From CAZOOK01 sp964581385 (GTDB lineage Bacteria > Pseudomonadota > Gammaproteobacteria > Nevskiales > Nevskiaceae), in assembly GCA_964581385.1 (NCBI GenBank), contig CAZOOK010000007.1:62001-126000 (forward strand): a stretch of 64,000 nt of DNA, given 5' to 3'. Position numbers and translations under genes: made by a program. The notes under the pieces were generated by a model that was not told the origin of the DNA, searched no databases, and was given only the letters and a program-made list of their open reading frames with translations. Below are positions 17,283 through 26,072 of this stretch, one piece after another; position 1 is the first letter of the stretch, and every line of letters starts with the position of its first letter.

Positions 17283-19013
17283 CTAAGGCAGGAACTTATC
17301 GCGAAGCGGAGGACGTAAATCATCGAAGCGCGAGCGGATTCCGCGCACTTGCTCCTCCCAGGTGCCATCGTCGGGAACCACGGGGCGCAGCAGAATCACC
17401 AGTTCGCTCTTGCTGCTACTGTTTTGCTTCTGCTTGAACAAGTAACCGAGTATGGGAATCTTCGATAGACCCGGGGTACCGGACTGATTGTCTTGTGCGT
17501 TGTTTTGCATCAACCCACCAATGACCACTACCTGGCCATTCTTGGCGCGGACGATGCTATCGGTTTCGCGGCTGGTGGACAGCGCCAGTGGCAGCTGGAA
17601 ATTCTGGTTGAACACCGTGAATTGCTTTTCCTGATCGACGACTTTATTCACCGACGGATGCACGTGCAGCGTGATGTCTCCCTGCTCGCTGATCTGCGGT
17701 GTTACGTCGAGTGCGATGCCGGAGAAGAATGGAGTCAGCGTAACGTTCGGCGTACTGATCGTACTCGTGCCGTTGGATGTGTTGGTGGATGAAATCGCCG
17801 TCACGAAAAACTCGTCCGATCCCACCTTGATGACCGCCTTCTGGTTGTTGACCGTGGAAACGCGCGGACTCGAAAGCACTTGCACCGAACCCTGGGTTTG
17901 CAGCAGTTCGATCACACCATCGAAATTGCTGCCGGTGTAGGCGCCCGTAAATACGCCACCCAGTGCATTCGCAGCAGTAGCCGTGGCGAACTTGAGGGGA
18001 TTGGTCGGGAGTATGGGTTGCGGAATGATCGCATTCGTGGCCGAATTGACGGTCGCTGCGGCCGGATCGGTCGTAAGCGGTACGCCACTGATTCCAACGT
18101 TCAAGGGATGGCCTGAAACGCTGCCAAGCCGACTCCAATTGATACCGGATTGAAAACCGTCGGACAACGTCACCTCCAGAATTTTCGCCTCCAAAATCAC
18201 CTGGCGCTGCAAGCTCAGTTGCGCCCGCGTGAGGAAATCTTCCACCATCGCCAATTCCCGCGCCGGCGCTTTCACGACCACCAAGCCTGTTTGCGGGCTG
18301 GTGATTACCTGGCGGCCGTCGCCCTCCCCGACCAGAGTGTGCAGCGTGGCTTGCAGCTCCTTCCATAAATCTGCGTCCGTGTCCGTACTGATTTCAGTGG
18401 ATGGAATCTGCTCAACGTTGCCGCCGGAGTTGTTATTCGCATTGCCGCTATTGGAATTTCCGTTGGTGTTGTTTCCATTCTCGACAAGTTGTCCGGAATT
18501 CACTCGCGAACGCGACGTACCTAGCCGTTTCAGGTTTAGATAGTTGATCGCAAAAACGCGAGTACCCAGACCACCGGGCATGACCTCGAAAATACCGTTG
18601 CGATAGGTGTATTCGTAACCATAGACGTTACGCACTGCCTCCATCACTTCCGGTACGGTGACATTTTTGAGGGTGAGCGTGATTTTCCCGGTTACTCCTG
18701 GTTCCACCATCATGTTGTAAGAAGAACCTTCCACCAGTCCCATAAAGAAATCAGCTGCGGAGGCATCCTTGACGGCGATATCGAAACGGATTTCATGGGT
18801 TGTCGGGGTGCTCGATGGGTTGTTGTTCAGGGGCGGCAGCAGCGCTTCATTGACCGCGGCTGGTGGCGGCGCCGAAGCCGGTGCCGATTTAGCCTGCGCC
18901 TGTTCGCTTTCCTTCAAGGTGCCGTGAATATCGTCGCTGACGGGAGGCTGCGCCTGACAGGCGGTCAGCAGGAGCGTTAGGGCAACGCATCTCGATCGTG
19001 ATTTGATCATCAT
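17283..19013 (-). CDS. mshL: MSHA secretin MshL
   Basis: A 576-residue outer-membrane secretin. It is a predicted lipoprotein: the signal peptide ends in L-L-T-A-C (Cys19). An STN-like domain and N-domain follow (residues ~70-270), interrupted by an Asn/Ser/Gly-rich linker near 185-205. The C-terminal secretin domain has Q-V-I-L-E-A-K-I-L-E-V, G-S-V-Q-V-L-S-S-P-R-V and V-V-I-G-G-L, all family landmarks. The start overlaps the mshK stop as ATGA. It should form the ring through which the MSHA pilus crosses the outer membrane. Confidence 0.93.
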   Translation of the reverse strand: MMIKSRSRCVALTLLLTACQAQPPVSDDIHGTLKESEQAQAKSAPASAPPPAAVNEALLPPLNNNPSSTPTTHEIRFDIAVKDASAADFFMGLVEGSSYNMMVEPGVTGKITLTLKNVTVPEVMEAVRNVYGYEYTYRNGIFEVMPGGLGTRVFAINYLNLKRLGTSRSRVNSGQLVENGNNTNGNSNSGNANNNSGGNVEQIPSTEISTDTDADLWKELQATLHTLVGEGDGRQVITSPQTGLVVVKAPARELAMVEDFLTRAQLSLQRQVILEAKILEVTLSDGFQSGINWSRLGSVSGHPLNVGISGVPLTTDPAAATVNSATNAIIPQPILPTNPLKFATATAANALGGVFTGAYTGSNFDGVIELLQTQGSVQVLSSPRVSTVNNQKAVIKVGSDEFFVTAISSTNTSNGTSTISTPNVTLTPFFSGIALDVTPQISEQGDITLHVHPSVNKVVDQEKQFTVFNQNFQLPLALSTSRETDSIVRAKNGQVVVIGGLMQNNAQDNQSGTPGLSKIPILGYLFKQKQNSSSKSELVILLRPVVPDDGTWEEQVRGIRSRFDDLRPPLRDKFLP

Positions 19014-19345
19014 CGTGTGCCTGAGGTTTGCGAAGTGGAGTTTTGATGCAGAGAAGCAACTAGTGGCAAGGTCAGTTGCCCGGCTTCACTGGCGAGTACG
19101 GCACGGCCCGGTCGCAGAGCCAGCAGCTGGTAACCGCCAATGCGACCGCCTAGTTTCAGAGTGGCGCCGTTAATGATGGCCAGCGGCTGCGGACCAAGAC
19201 GGATTAAGGTAAGACGCAGCGGCGCGTTCTGGCCCGAGTCGCTCGGCGCCGCGACTCCAATGCCGCTGGGTCTGGTCGGATCGGTCAACTGTGCCGCCAG
19301 TGCCGGCTGGACGATCAACAACAGAATTAGCAAGTTCCTAAGCAC
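19010..19345 (-). CDS. mshK: MSHA biogenesis protein MshK (PilP-like)
   Basis: An 111-residue exported protein. The GTG start at 19345 gives a clean signal peptide (L-R-N-L-L-I-L-L-L-I-V-Q-P-A-L-A), then D-P-T-R-P, the motif conserved in MshK, and a small beta domain. GAGG lies 9 nt upstream of this GTG. The longer frame starting at 19381 would add a basic tail lying inside mshJ. It overlaps mshJ by 8 nt and mshL by 4 nt. By analogy to PilP it links the inner-membrane complex to the secretin. Confidence 0.82.
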   Translation of the reverse strand: MLRNLLILLLIVQPALAAQLTDPTRPSGIGVAAPSDSGQNAPLRLTLIRLGPQPLAIINGATLKLGGRIGGYQLLALRPGRAVLASEAGQLTLPLVASLHQNSTSQTSGTR

Positions 19346-20021
19346 CGATCCATTCCTCTTGATCGCCAAGGGTGTAAACATGGATAGTGACTTCCGCTTC
19401 GGGATAGCGCTTGACGTTGTACTCCAGACGCTCCCAGAAAAAGTGCCAGGGCAGCCCTTCGACGGCTTTTAGATAATCCAGAATGTCGAAATAGGAACCT
19501 TTGAGAGTCAGCGAAAGGCCATGCTTATAGATCACTACCAGATTGGACTTGTCCTTGGGATCAACCACCTTTCCTAGTTTGTCGAAAGCGATCACCGCCT
19601 GTTGGTTGGCAAGCGCAATGAGCTTCAGCCCCCGGCGTTGCTCAACCAGATCCCGCAGCACCGTTGGCATGGCATCGGGACGGATCAGATCGACCGTCAG
19701 CGCTTGCATGCGCTGGTTAAGTGCGTCAATGCGGGCGCGGGACGCTTCCACCTGTTGCTGCACCGGCTTATCGGGATCCTGTTTCAGCTGAACACTGATG
19801 TCGGCGTGTTGCAGTTGTAATCTTTGCAGCTGCTGTTGCAGTTCAGCATGCTGATTGCGCAACGCACTGTCGGCTGCCCCCATCGGCGACCAGAACAGGA
19901 AATCGCACAGCGCTATCGTAATCACCGCTCCTGTCACAGCAATCAGAGTCTGTTCGCGTATTTGCAGCGATGCGAAACGATCAGCCAGCTGGCGCCAGTG
20001 GTTTACGATCCAGTCGTTCAC
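19338..20021 (-). CDS. mshJ: MSHA biogenesis protein MshJ (PilO/GspM-like)
   Basis: A 227-residue bitopic protein: cytoplasmic N-terminus, one membrane segment at about residues 27-48 (L-I-A-V-T-G-A-V-I-T-I-A-L), a Gln-rich coiled coil at about 55-110 and a ferredoxin-like periplasmic domain with L-K-G-S-Y-F-D-I-L-D-Y-L-K-A-V-E. This is the layout of PilO/GspM. The GTG start overlaps the preceding gene as GTGA. It should pair with the PilN-like protein to form the alignment complex of the pilus machine. Confidence 0.87.
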   Translation of the reverse strand: MNDWIVNHWRQLADRFASLQIREQTLIAVTGAVITIALCDFLFWSPMGAADSALRNQHAELQQQLQRLQLQHADISVQLKQDPDKPVQQQVEASRARIDALNQRMQALTVDLIRPDAMPTVLRDLVEQRRGLKLIALANQQAVIAFDKLGKVVDPKDKSNLVVIYKHGLSLTLKGSYFDILDYLKAVEGLPWHFFWERLEYNVKRYPEAEVTIHVYTLGDQEEWIGA

Positions 20022-20620
20022 GGCGCCTTCTCCTCATCAGGCCGACCGCGCATTTGAAAAGCCAGCAATCCACCGTCCGTCATTTTCATGGTCAGCGCAC
20101 GATAGCGACGGGGACCAAAATTGGCGTCCTTGACCAGGGTGTCAATAAAATCCGGAACCAGTTCGGCACTACGGGTGAGACCGGACAAGCCGACATCGCC
20201 GCCCGCGATATCGATATTGGTCACCCACAAGCCTTCGACCGGATGGCTGGCCAAGCTTGTCAATATTCCGCTGTAACCCTGCTGATCCGCAGGCGCCGAG
20301 CTCTCCAGCGCCGTCAGCAACTCCTTCTTGGCGGATTCTTCGTTGTTCAGTTTTTCAAGTTCCGCCACCAACCCAGGTGATGGCAGGTGTTCGGCGAGAC
20401 GGGACTGATCAGCCGCCAATGCCGTTTGTTCGGCCTGAATCTGCGTCTGCAATGCAGCCAACTGCGCTCGCAAGCGATAGGCATACCACGCCTGCCCGAG
20501 TGCAATAGCGCATCCCAGCACGAACACGGCGCCGCAAAGCGCGACACTGTTGCGTAACGAAAGGAAAGCATACTGCCGGCGCGGCTGAAATTCGGTGGCA
20601 TAGAGATTGATCTGTTGCAT
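20018..20620 (-). CDS. MSHA biogenesis protein MshI2 (PilN-like)
   Basis: A 200-residue bitopic membrane protein beginning M-Q-Q-I-N-L-Y, the short cytoplasmic I-N-L-Y motif of PilN that docks into PilM. A membrane segment follows (about residues 26-46), then a heptad-like Leu/Ala/Gln coiled coil and a small periplasmic domain with V-T-N-I-D-I-A-G-G-D-V-G-L-S-G-L-T. It shares one nucleotide with the stop of the PilM-like gene (TGATG), so the two are translated together. It is the second MshI-type gene of the operon, often called MshI2. Confidence 0.85.
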   Translation of the reverse strand: MQQINLYATEFQPRRQYAFLSLRNSVALCGAVFVLGCAIALGQAWYAYRLRAQLAALQTQIQAEQTALAADQSRLAEHLPSPGLVAELEKLNNEESAKKELLTALESSAPADQQGYSGILTSLASHPVEGLWVTNIDIAGGDVGLSGLTRSAELVPDFIDTLVKDANFGPRRYRALTMKMTDGGLLAFQMRGRPDEEKAP

Positions 20621-21552
20621 CAGACCGTCTCTCGCCGTAAGGCACCGCCGAGCGCACTCAGGCAGGCAGCCTGCACTTCCGGTGTGAGCGATTCCCCACC
20701 CGGCAATACATCTTCCAAGCGCAGCTGGCGGACCGGCAACCGCAAGGTGTCCGATAAACCACCCAGCAGTGCGCTGGTATTGCCAGGCAGCGGCTGCAGA
20801 TAAATCGCCGCGGGCGGTCGCTGCTGCAGCTGGCTGTCGTAGTAATCCAGGGTGCGCAGCAGATCCAGCCCGAGCTGTTCGATCAATCGCTGCACAGTTT
20901 GCGCCTGACTGGCGCCGTCCAGGCTGGTGATGCCCGCCAGCTGACGCGTCACATACAGCTCATCGGCGCGATACATGGTGATCACCACATGGCGGGTGCT
21001 CTGGCTGACCAGGCCGAGTCCGACCGCATTTTCCGGCAGGCGCGAAGCGATATTGCGCAAAGCCAGTTCAGGAATGTCGATGGAACTCAACGACAGCCCC
21101 GCATCCTGAATACCCTTTACCAGTGCCTGAATCCGATTCTTGCGCGCAGTGATGACATGGCGCATACCCGGTCCGGGTCGATTCAAACCCGCCGCGAAAG
21201 GAAAACTCTGCACGACAATCTCTTGCGGCGGCGCTTCCAGCACGCTGCGCAGATTCCATAGCAATGCCTGATCGATCTCGGCATCGGGCACAGCTGGAGC
21301 TTCGGCGGTCAACAACTTGTAATCTTCGCCGCTCAGCACGACTCGGCAGGTCAGACCTTTAAGCTTGTGCGCGCTGACCATCCCAGCCAGAGCGTGCGTC
21401 CACGATTCGCCGTCAGCGAGCGGGCGCATCGATGCTCCCAAAAGTTTGGAGGCATCTTTATCAATCCGACAAATTGCCAACCGATCCTTGGCGATGCTGA
21501 GCCCAAGAACCTCTTTGTCGGAGGTCTCCTCCCTTTTATTAAACCAAGACAC
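20620..21552 (-). CDS. mshI: MSHA biogenesis protein MshI (PilM-like)
   Basis: A 310-residue cytoplasmic actin-like PilM relative and the first gene of the MSHA operon. The E-V-L-G-L-S-I-A-K-D-R start, a central Q-A-L-L-W-N-L-R and D-I-P-E-L-A-L-R-N segment, and R-T-L-D-Y-Y-D-S-Q-L near the C-terminus fit MshI. The GTG at 21552 was chosen because GAGGA precedes it by 6 nt; a GTG ten codons earlier lacks such a site. It should recruit the I-N-L-Y end of the next gene's product on the cytoplasmic side. Confidence 0.86.
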   Translation of the reverse strand: MSWFNKREETSDKEVLGLSIAKDRLAICRIDKDASKLLGASMRPLADGESWTHALAGMVSAHKLKGLTCRVVLSGEDYKLLTAEAPAVPDAEIDQALLWNLRSVLEAPPQEIVVQSFPFAAGLNRPGPGMRHVITARKNRIQALVKGIQDAGLSLSSIDIPELALRNIASRLPENAVGLGLVSQSTRHVVITMYRADELYVTRQLAGITSLDGASQAQTVQRLIEQLGLDLLRTLDYYDSQLQQRPPAAIYLQPLPGNTSALLGGLSDTLRLPVRQLRLEDVLPGGESLTPEVQAACLSALGGALRRETV

Positions 21553-22068
21553 AGGCAATCCTCGATATGATGGATAAGCCACTGCTGGTTACTGGCGGTA
21601 TAATCTACAAATGCCGGTCCGATAACAAGTTAATTGGTCCCCGGCCGCGCCGAGTGCCTGCCTCTCCAACCTGCCACCCACAACCAACCGTCGAATATGG
21701 AATATCGACCGGGAAATCGGCCACATGGGTGAAAACTTGAGCCTGCTCCACCGAATGTGGCCTGATATTTGTCCGCTGGGACACACCGGAGCTTCGTACT
21801 CGGTTCAAGAGCCATTAATGGCTGCTACGTCCGAGACGGCATTTCCCTGAGAGCGAAAGACATCCTGTCAGTGGGCACTGAGCCTCGCGGCCATGCGTTC
21901 TACTCGATCCAGAACACCATCAGATGAAGAACCGCCGTAACTAGCTCGATTGCCACTCGCAGACCGAGCTATCTCTTGGCCGCGCCTGACCTATAATGTG
22001 ACAAATTAAAAACAAAGACGCTGCTCAGTAGCGTCAGATTGAAGTAGTGCTGGATTTGAGGAGAACAG
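21553..22068. other. 516-nt divergent gap, mshI / esterase
   Basis: Apart from the candidate MSHA promoter near 21600-21628, the gap has a perfect TATAAT at 21992-21997 on the plus strand, 72 nt upstream of the esterase gene, but without a good -35 box at the right distance. Three short overlapping open frames on the minus strand (21589-21815) look non-coding. I see no tRNA, repeat or riboswitch. Confidence 0.5.
21600..21628 (-). promoter_or_regulatory. Candidate sigma-70 promoter of the MSHA operon
   Basis: On the minus strand a -35 TTGTTA (21628-21623) and a -10 GATTAT (21605-21600) are separated by 17 nt, which would start transcription near 21593 and give a leader of about 40 nt before mshI. 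Match to consensus is moderate. Confidence 0.4.
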
Positions 22069-23139
22069 ATGTCTATTCGAGCGATTCTGCGGCTCATTGC
22101 CGTAGCCGTGCCGCTGTGCGTCGTAGGCCCCGCCGCTTTAGGCGTGCCCTTACCGACTACCAACCAAACGACTGCCGCCCAGGCCTCCAGCGGGCCGGGG
22201 TCCAATAATCCCCTCCTCTGCCGCACGCCCTACGGAGATGCGCCGCAGCCACCGGCGCCGCTTTCGCCCAACGGGAAGCTCGACTACCGCAATTCCTGTG
22301 TGCTCCTGGGAGGGCAGCGGCTGAATTGGACTGACCGGGATCTCACGCTACGCCATGCCTGCCTAATCACGCCTCGGAATGCCAGCGTGCTGCGTCCGCT
22401 GCCGCTGGTCGTGTGGTTCACGCCCTCGCTGGCACCGATGAACATCATTCGTCAGACGAATGTCTATTCTCAGCGCAATACTGCCGATTTGACCGGCGAC
22501 CCGTTACGCCAGGGTTTCGTGTTGCTGATTCCGGAACCCCGTGAAATTCAGCACGTTTATCCGTGGCCGGACCAAAAAGGCTTCGGCTGGGACAACTGGT
22601 ACCGGAATCTCGACCGCAGCTCGCCGACACTGAACGTCGATGTGGCAGCGATCGATCAATTCATCAACACTGCGGAATCCAATGGCAACGTCGACGAGAA
22701 TCGCGTCTATCTGGCTGGATGGTCTGACGGCGCCGCTTTTGCCGAACTTTATGCGCTGAATACGCCGAGCATCGCCGCGGCTGCAGTCTACTCGGCACCT
22801 GCTCCGTTCAGCGATATCAACGATCCCTGCTGGCAGTCGCCCTTCGTCACCTATGCGACTCCAATCTATGACCTGCACAACGCCTGCGACATCGAAGGCA
22901 CCTGTCAGACCGCCAGCCAGTTCCACGACGAAATTGCCAGCGAATTCCCGCAAGTGGAACAACAAGCCGTGATCGTGCAGCGTGCCACCGGACGCACCGT
23001 CTCCCGCTGCGATGCGACCTGCGGCCCGGGCGCGCCGTTCAGCTATTCAACAGGCATAGCGGAACACCGCGTGTGGCCATTCCGGCGCACCCGGGACATG
23101 TTCGATTTCATGCGCAGCAACCCGCTCAAGGGGCGTTAA
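22069..23139 (+). CDS. Secreted alpha/beta-hydrolase (PHB depolymerase/feruloyl esterase type)
   Basis: A 356-residue exported protein. The N-terminus is a signal peptide ending near A-L-G (about residue 25). The nucleophile motif is G-W-S-D-G with Ser219, preceded by strand V-Y-L-A. L-V-V-W-F-T-P-S near 113-120 would form the oxyanion region, Asp268 or Asp274 is a candidate acid, and His333 (A-E-H-R-V-W) is the likely catalytic His. At least eight cysteines suggest disulfides. GAGGAGA lies 5 nt before the ATG. The family includes polyhydroxybutyrate depolymerases and feruloyl/acetylxylan esterases; no binding domain is visible, so the substrate is open. Confidence 0.75.
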   Translation: MSIRAILRLIAVAVPLCVVGPAALGVPLPTTNQTTAAQASSGPGSNNPLLCRTPYGDAPQPPAPLSPNGKLDYRNSCVLLGGQRLNWTDRDLTLRHACLITPRNASVLRPLPLVVWFTPSLAPMNIIRQTNVYSQRNTADLTGDPLRQGFVLLIPEPREIQHVYPWPDQKGFGWDNWYRNLDRSSPTLNVDVAAIDQFINTAESNGNVDENRVYLAGWSDGAAFAELYALNTPSIAAAAVYSAPAPFSDINDPCWQSPFVTYATPIYDLHNACDIEGTCQTASQFHDEIASEFPQVEQQAVIVQRATGRTVSRCDATCGPGAPFSYSTGIAEHRVWPFRRTRDMFDFMRSNPLKGR

Positions 23140-23313
23140 TGATCCGACCATGTGCTCTCGGACATCTCGTAGAAGCGATGACGTCTGAGTCAGATGGAAC
23201 AACGAGACACGAAAAGATCATTTGTTAAAGCCATTAACGAGCGCCGGTGACGCGCGATGAAGCTGCAGCTGGCGGGGATAACGCTGAGCTGAGCGCGGTA
23301 GGCAGAGCGTCCC

Positions 23314-23343
23314 TGACACGCATATCGTTTGATATGCGTGTCA
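23314..23343. promoter_or_regulatory. Perfect 13-bp inverted repeat
   Basis: TGACACGCATATC and its exact complement GATATGCGTGTCA are separated by GTTT. It lies 175 nt after the esterase stop and 37 nt before the dimer-glycosylase start. With no T-tract it may be a rho-independent-like RNA hairpin or, more likely, a binding site for a dimeric regulator. Confidence 0.5.
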
Positions 23344-23380
23344 CATGAAACAACCGCCGGATTTCACTACCTATCAGAAC

Positions 23381-23821
23381 ATGCGACTCTGGACTTTGCA
23401 TCCAAAATACCTCGATCCACAGGGTCTTGTAGCTCTCTGGCGCGAGGCATTGTTGGCTCGCGCCGTCCTTCGCGGCGAAACCAAAGGATATCGACACCAC
23501 CCACAGCTGCGACGGTTCCAGTCTCACGCGGCGCCGCGTTCAGCCATCAACGCCTATCTCAATTCCGTTTTTTGTGAAGCTGAGTCGCGCGGCTACTCGT
23601 TTGACCGTGGGAAGATCGGGCCCGTTCGAGGCAATGTGCGGATTGAGGGCACTACCGGTCAGATGAGCTACGAGTGGCAGCATCTTCTTCGCAAATTGCG
23701 GGAACGGAGTCCCGCTTATTATCGGAGGTGGTGCGGCGTCGCATTTCCCGAATCCCACCCATTGTTTAACATTGCGCACGGCCCTGTGGAGGTCTGGGAA
23801 CGCACGCGTGGCAGCGCCTGA
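23381..23821 (+). CDS. Pyrimidine dimer DNA glycosylase/endonuclease V-type protein
   Basis: A 146-residue protein beginning M-R-L-W-T-L-H-P-K-Y-L-D, with A-L-W-R-E-A-L-L-A, G-E-T-K-G-Y-R-H-H-P-Q-L-R-R-F and a Y-L-N-S-V-F-C-E-A helix. These match the Pyr_excise family, to which phage T4 endonuclease V belongs; that enzyme removes UV-induced pyrimidine dimers and nicks the strand. Family proteins start at this Met, so the 12-codon upstream extension from 23345 was rejected. T4 enzyme uses an N-terminal Thr after Met removal; here residue 2 is Arg, so activity is not assured. It lies alone, after a perfect inverted repeat. Confidence 0.75.
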   Translation: MRLWTLHPKYLDPQGLVALWREALLARAVLRGETKGYRHHPQLRRFQSHAAPRSAINAYLNSVFCEAESRGYSFDRGKIGPVRGNVRIEGTTGQMSYEWQHLLRKLRERSPAYYRRWCGVAFPESHPLFNIAHGPVEVWERTRGSA

Positions 23822-23910
23822 CATGTCGCTCCGAGATCCCTGACCGAACAGTGGGCTGCGGTTACGCGATCCCAGTGGATCGTTCCACGAAATCATGGCG
23901 CGAAAATGCG

Positions 23911-24558
23911 ATGTCGAAACTCAAGGTCCAAAGCTTTGCGATCTCAATTGATGGTTATGGTGCTGGACCGAACCAAGATCTCCAGAATCCGCTCGGGGTC
24001 AGAGGGCCGGAGTTGATGGAGTGGTTCTTCCACACGCGCGTCTGGCGGAAGATGCATGGCTATGACGATGGAGAAATGGGGGTCGATAACGGAATTGCGG
24101 AGCAAAGCTTTGCAGGGGTCGGTGCCTGGATTCTTGGGCGCAATATGTTTGGTCCCATGCGCGGTCCATGGCTGGACGACAGCTGGAAAGGCTGGTGGGG
24201 CAATGAGCCGCCGTATCACACATCCGTCTTCGTGCTGACGCATCACCCGCGGGCGCCGCTCAAGATGGCAGGAGGCACGGAATTCCACTTTGTTACTGAC
24301 GGTATTCATGCTGCTCTGGAACGGGCGACCGCCGCAGCGGGTAGCCTCGATGTCCGTCTCGGTGGCGGCGTATCCACCATTCGGCAGTATCTACGCGCTT
24401 CCCTGATTGACGAACTGCATCTCGCCGTCAGGCCTGTCTTACTGGGATCCGGGGAGCATCTATGGAGTGGTATCGATATGCGTGCCTTAGGCTACGAATG
24501 CACGAACTACGTCGCGGGAGAACGCGCCACCCACGTCTTTCTGCGCAGGCAGGCATGA
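23911..24558 (+). CDS. Dihydrofolate reductase family protein (RibD C-terminal fold)
   Basis: A 215-residue protein with the RibD_C/DHFR-like fold: S-F-A-I-S-I-D-G-Y-G-A-G-P at the start, W-I-L-G-R-N-M-F-G near 75, V-F-V-L-T-H-H-P-R near 105, V-R-L-G-G-G-V-S-T-I near 145 as the glycine-rich NADPH loop, and L-I-D-E-L-H-L-A-V-R-P-V-L-L-G near 165. Such stand-alone proteins (YyaP/YwjB-like) probably reduce small molecules with NADPH; they are not the housekeeping DHFR. The ATG at 23911 starts directly at the first strand. No operon partner is evident. Confidence 0.8.
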   Translation: MSKLKVQSFAISIDGYGAGPNQDLQNPLGVRGPELMEWFFHTRVWRKMHGYDDGEMGVDNGIAEQSFAGVGAWILGRNMFGPMRGPWLDDSWKGWWGNEPPYHTSVFVLTHHPRAPLKMAGGTEFHFVTDGIHAALERATAAAGSLDVRLGGGVSTIRQYLRASLIDELHLAVRPVLLGSGEHLWSGIDMRALGYECTNYVAGERATHVFLRRQA

Positions 24559-24623
24559 TTCGTCGGCACGCTCGATGCAGATATCGGCACGCGATAGCCC
24601 GATCCAATCAACAGCGAGTCATA

Positions 24624-26021
24624 TCACCCTATCGCGCAGCGGTTCCGCCCTTCCTGCTTAGCTTTGTAGAGTGCTTTGTCAGCGCGCTCGAAAACGGTTT
24701 CTGGTTTGTCGCCATCGCGGAACTCTGCCACCCCGCATGACATGGAAATTTTCACCGGCTGGCCGTGGAAGTGGAAACCGAGCGATTCGATGGAGAGGCG
24801 CAATCCTTCTGCGAGCTTCAGTGCCTGCTCGATAGACGCACCGGTGAGGACTATCACAAATTCCTCGCCACCGAAGCGCGCTACGAAATCGGTGCGCCGG
24901 ATATTTTTGACAAAGAACTGCCCGACAACATGCAGGACCTTATCCCCACCGGAATGGCCGTAGGTATCATTGATGGTCTTGAAGCGGTCGATATCCCATG
25001 CTGCGATGCACAACGGCGCCGGTGTGCGCTTCCAGCGCAGGTATTCGAGTTCGATGCGTTGTTCGTAGGCGAGCCGGTTCGGAATACCGGTCAGCACGTC
25101 AGTGATGGCTTGCCGATGCTTTTCTTCCAGCGACAGGTTTAGTGTCTTTGCTTCCTCCTCCAGTTCCTCAATGCGGCGGCGCATGCGCTCCGAGCGTTGC
25201 TGATATTCCTCGTGCCTGGCGTGCTCACGCGCAAGAAATTCTTGGAGATGACTATTGATCGCATCCAGACGCGAGCGCACCTGCGTTTGCAGTGTGTTCA
25301 GCTCAGTGGCTTTCTGCACGCTCGCGTCGAGCGTGCGAACTTCACGAAGCACTTTCGCATTCAGAGATTTATTGCTGTCCTGCGCGGCATGCTGGTTTTC
25401 CGCTTCGCCGGTCAGGTAAGTGGCGATTTCATCGAGCCGCGAGGTGACCTGTTGCAAGATACGTTCGATCGCCGTTTTCTCGTTTTGCAGATTCAGGCGC
25501 TGCTGATTGACAAGTTCAGCGGTTTCTCTCAGCACGGCAGCGAGATCGATCGTCGTCGTTGCGCCGACAATGCGGTCGCGTAGCGCCGTCATTTTGGGGC
25601 GCAGTTCCGTCTGCATGTCGAGACGTTCGAGCATGGCGGCGACGAGTTCGTTGATGCTTTGCAGCGTCGCGGTCGGCACCGACCCGACCGTCGGTGCTGC
25701 CGCCGGGACCCCAGCCGCCGGATTACCACTCTGTCCGGACGCCGTGCGCTTGTCATCGAGCGTGACGATTGCCGCCGTCAAGCGCGCGAAAAGTCCTTCG
25801 AGTTCGTCGGTCTGTGATGATTTGCGGACTGCCTGGGCGGTTTGATTCAGTTCGGTATCGAGTGCTTCATCGATACCGCGCGCGGCGATACATAGGCGGC
25901 CTGCGATGCGACGCAGAACCGCTTCGAGCGCAGCCCAGCGCTTTTCGTCGGCCTCTGCCTGACGCATTGCATCCTGGTACTTCTGTCGCCACTGTTCCTG
26001 CTGCACGTAAACTTCCCCCAT
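24624..26021 (-). CDS. GGDEF diguanylate cyclase with long helical N-terminus
   Basis: A 465-residue cytoplasmic protein. Residues 1-95 are helical, 100-120 an Ala/Pro/Gly linker, and 120-300 largely heptad-rich coiled coil with no membrane segment. The GGDEF domain starts near D-V-L-T-G-I-P-N-R (308) and has the active G-G-E-E-F at 384-388 and an intact inhibitory I-site R-x-x-D at 375-378, so it should make c-di-GMP from two GTP and be feedback inhibited. The N-terminal region resembles SiaD-type cyclases but a named input domain is not recognisable. A GTG five codons downstream with a GGGGGAA upstream is an alternative start. Confidence 0.9.
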   Translation of the reverse strand: MGEVYVQQEQWRQKYQDAMRQAEADEKRWAALEAVLRRIAGRLCIAARGIDEALDTELNQTAQAVRKSSQTDELEGLFARLTAAIVTLDDKRTASGQSGNPAAGVPAAAPTVGSVPTATLQSINELVAAMLERLDMQTELRPKMTALRDRIVGATTTIDLAAVLRETAELVNQQRLNLQNEKTAIERILQQVTSRLDEIATYLTGEAENQHAAQDSNKSLNAKVLREVRTLDASVQKATELNTLQTQVRSRLDAINSHLQEFLAREHARHEEYQQRSERMRRRIEELEEEAKTLNLSLEEKHRQAITDVLTGIPNRLAYEQRIELEYLRWKRTPAPLCIAAWDIDRFKTINDTYGHSGGDKVLHVVGQFFVKNIRRTDFVARFGGEEFVIVLTGASIEQALKLAEGLRLSIESLGFHFHGQPVKISMSCGVAEFRDGDKPETVFERADKALYKAKQEGRNRCAIG

Positions 26022-26072
26022 TTCAGCTCGAACCGGAAACGTTAGTGATCGCTCCAGTCCGGCGGTGATGCA

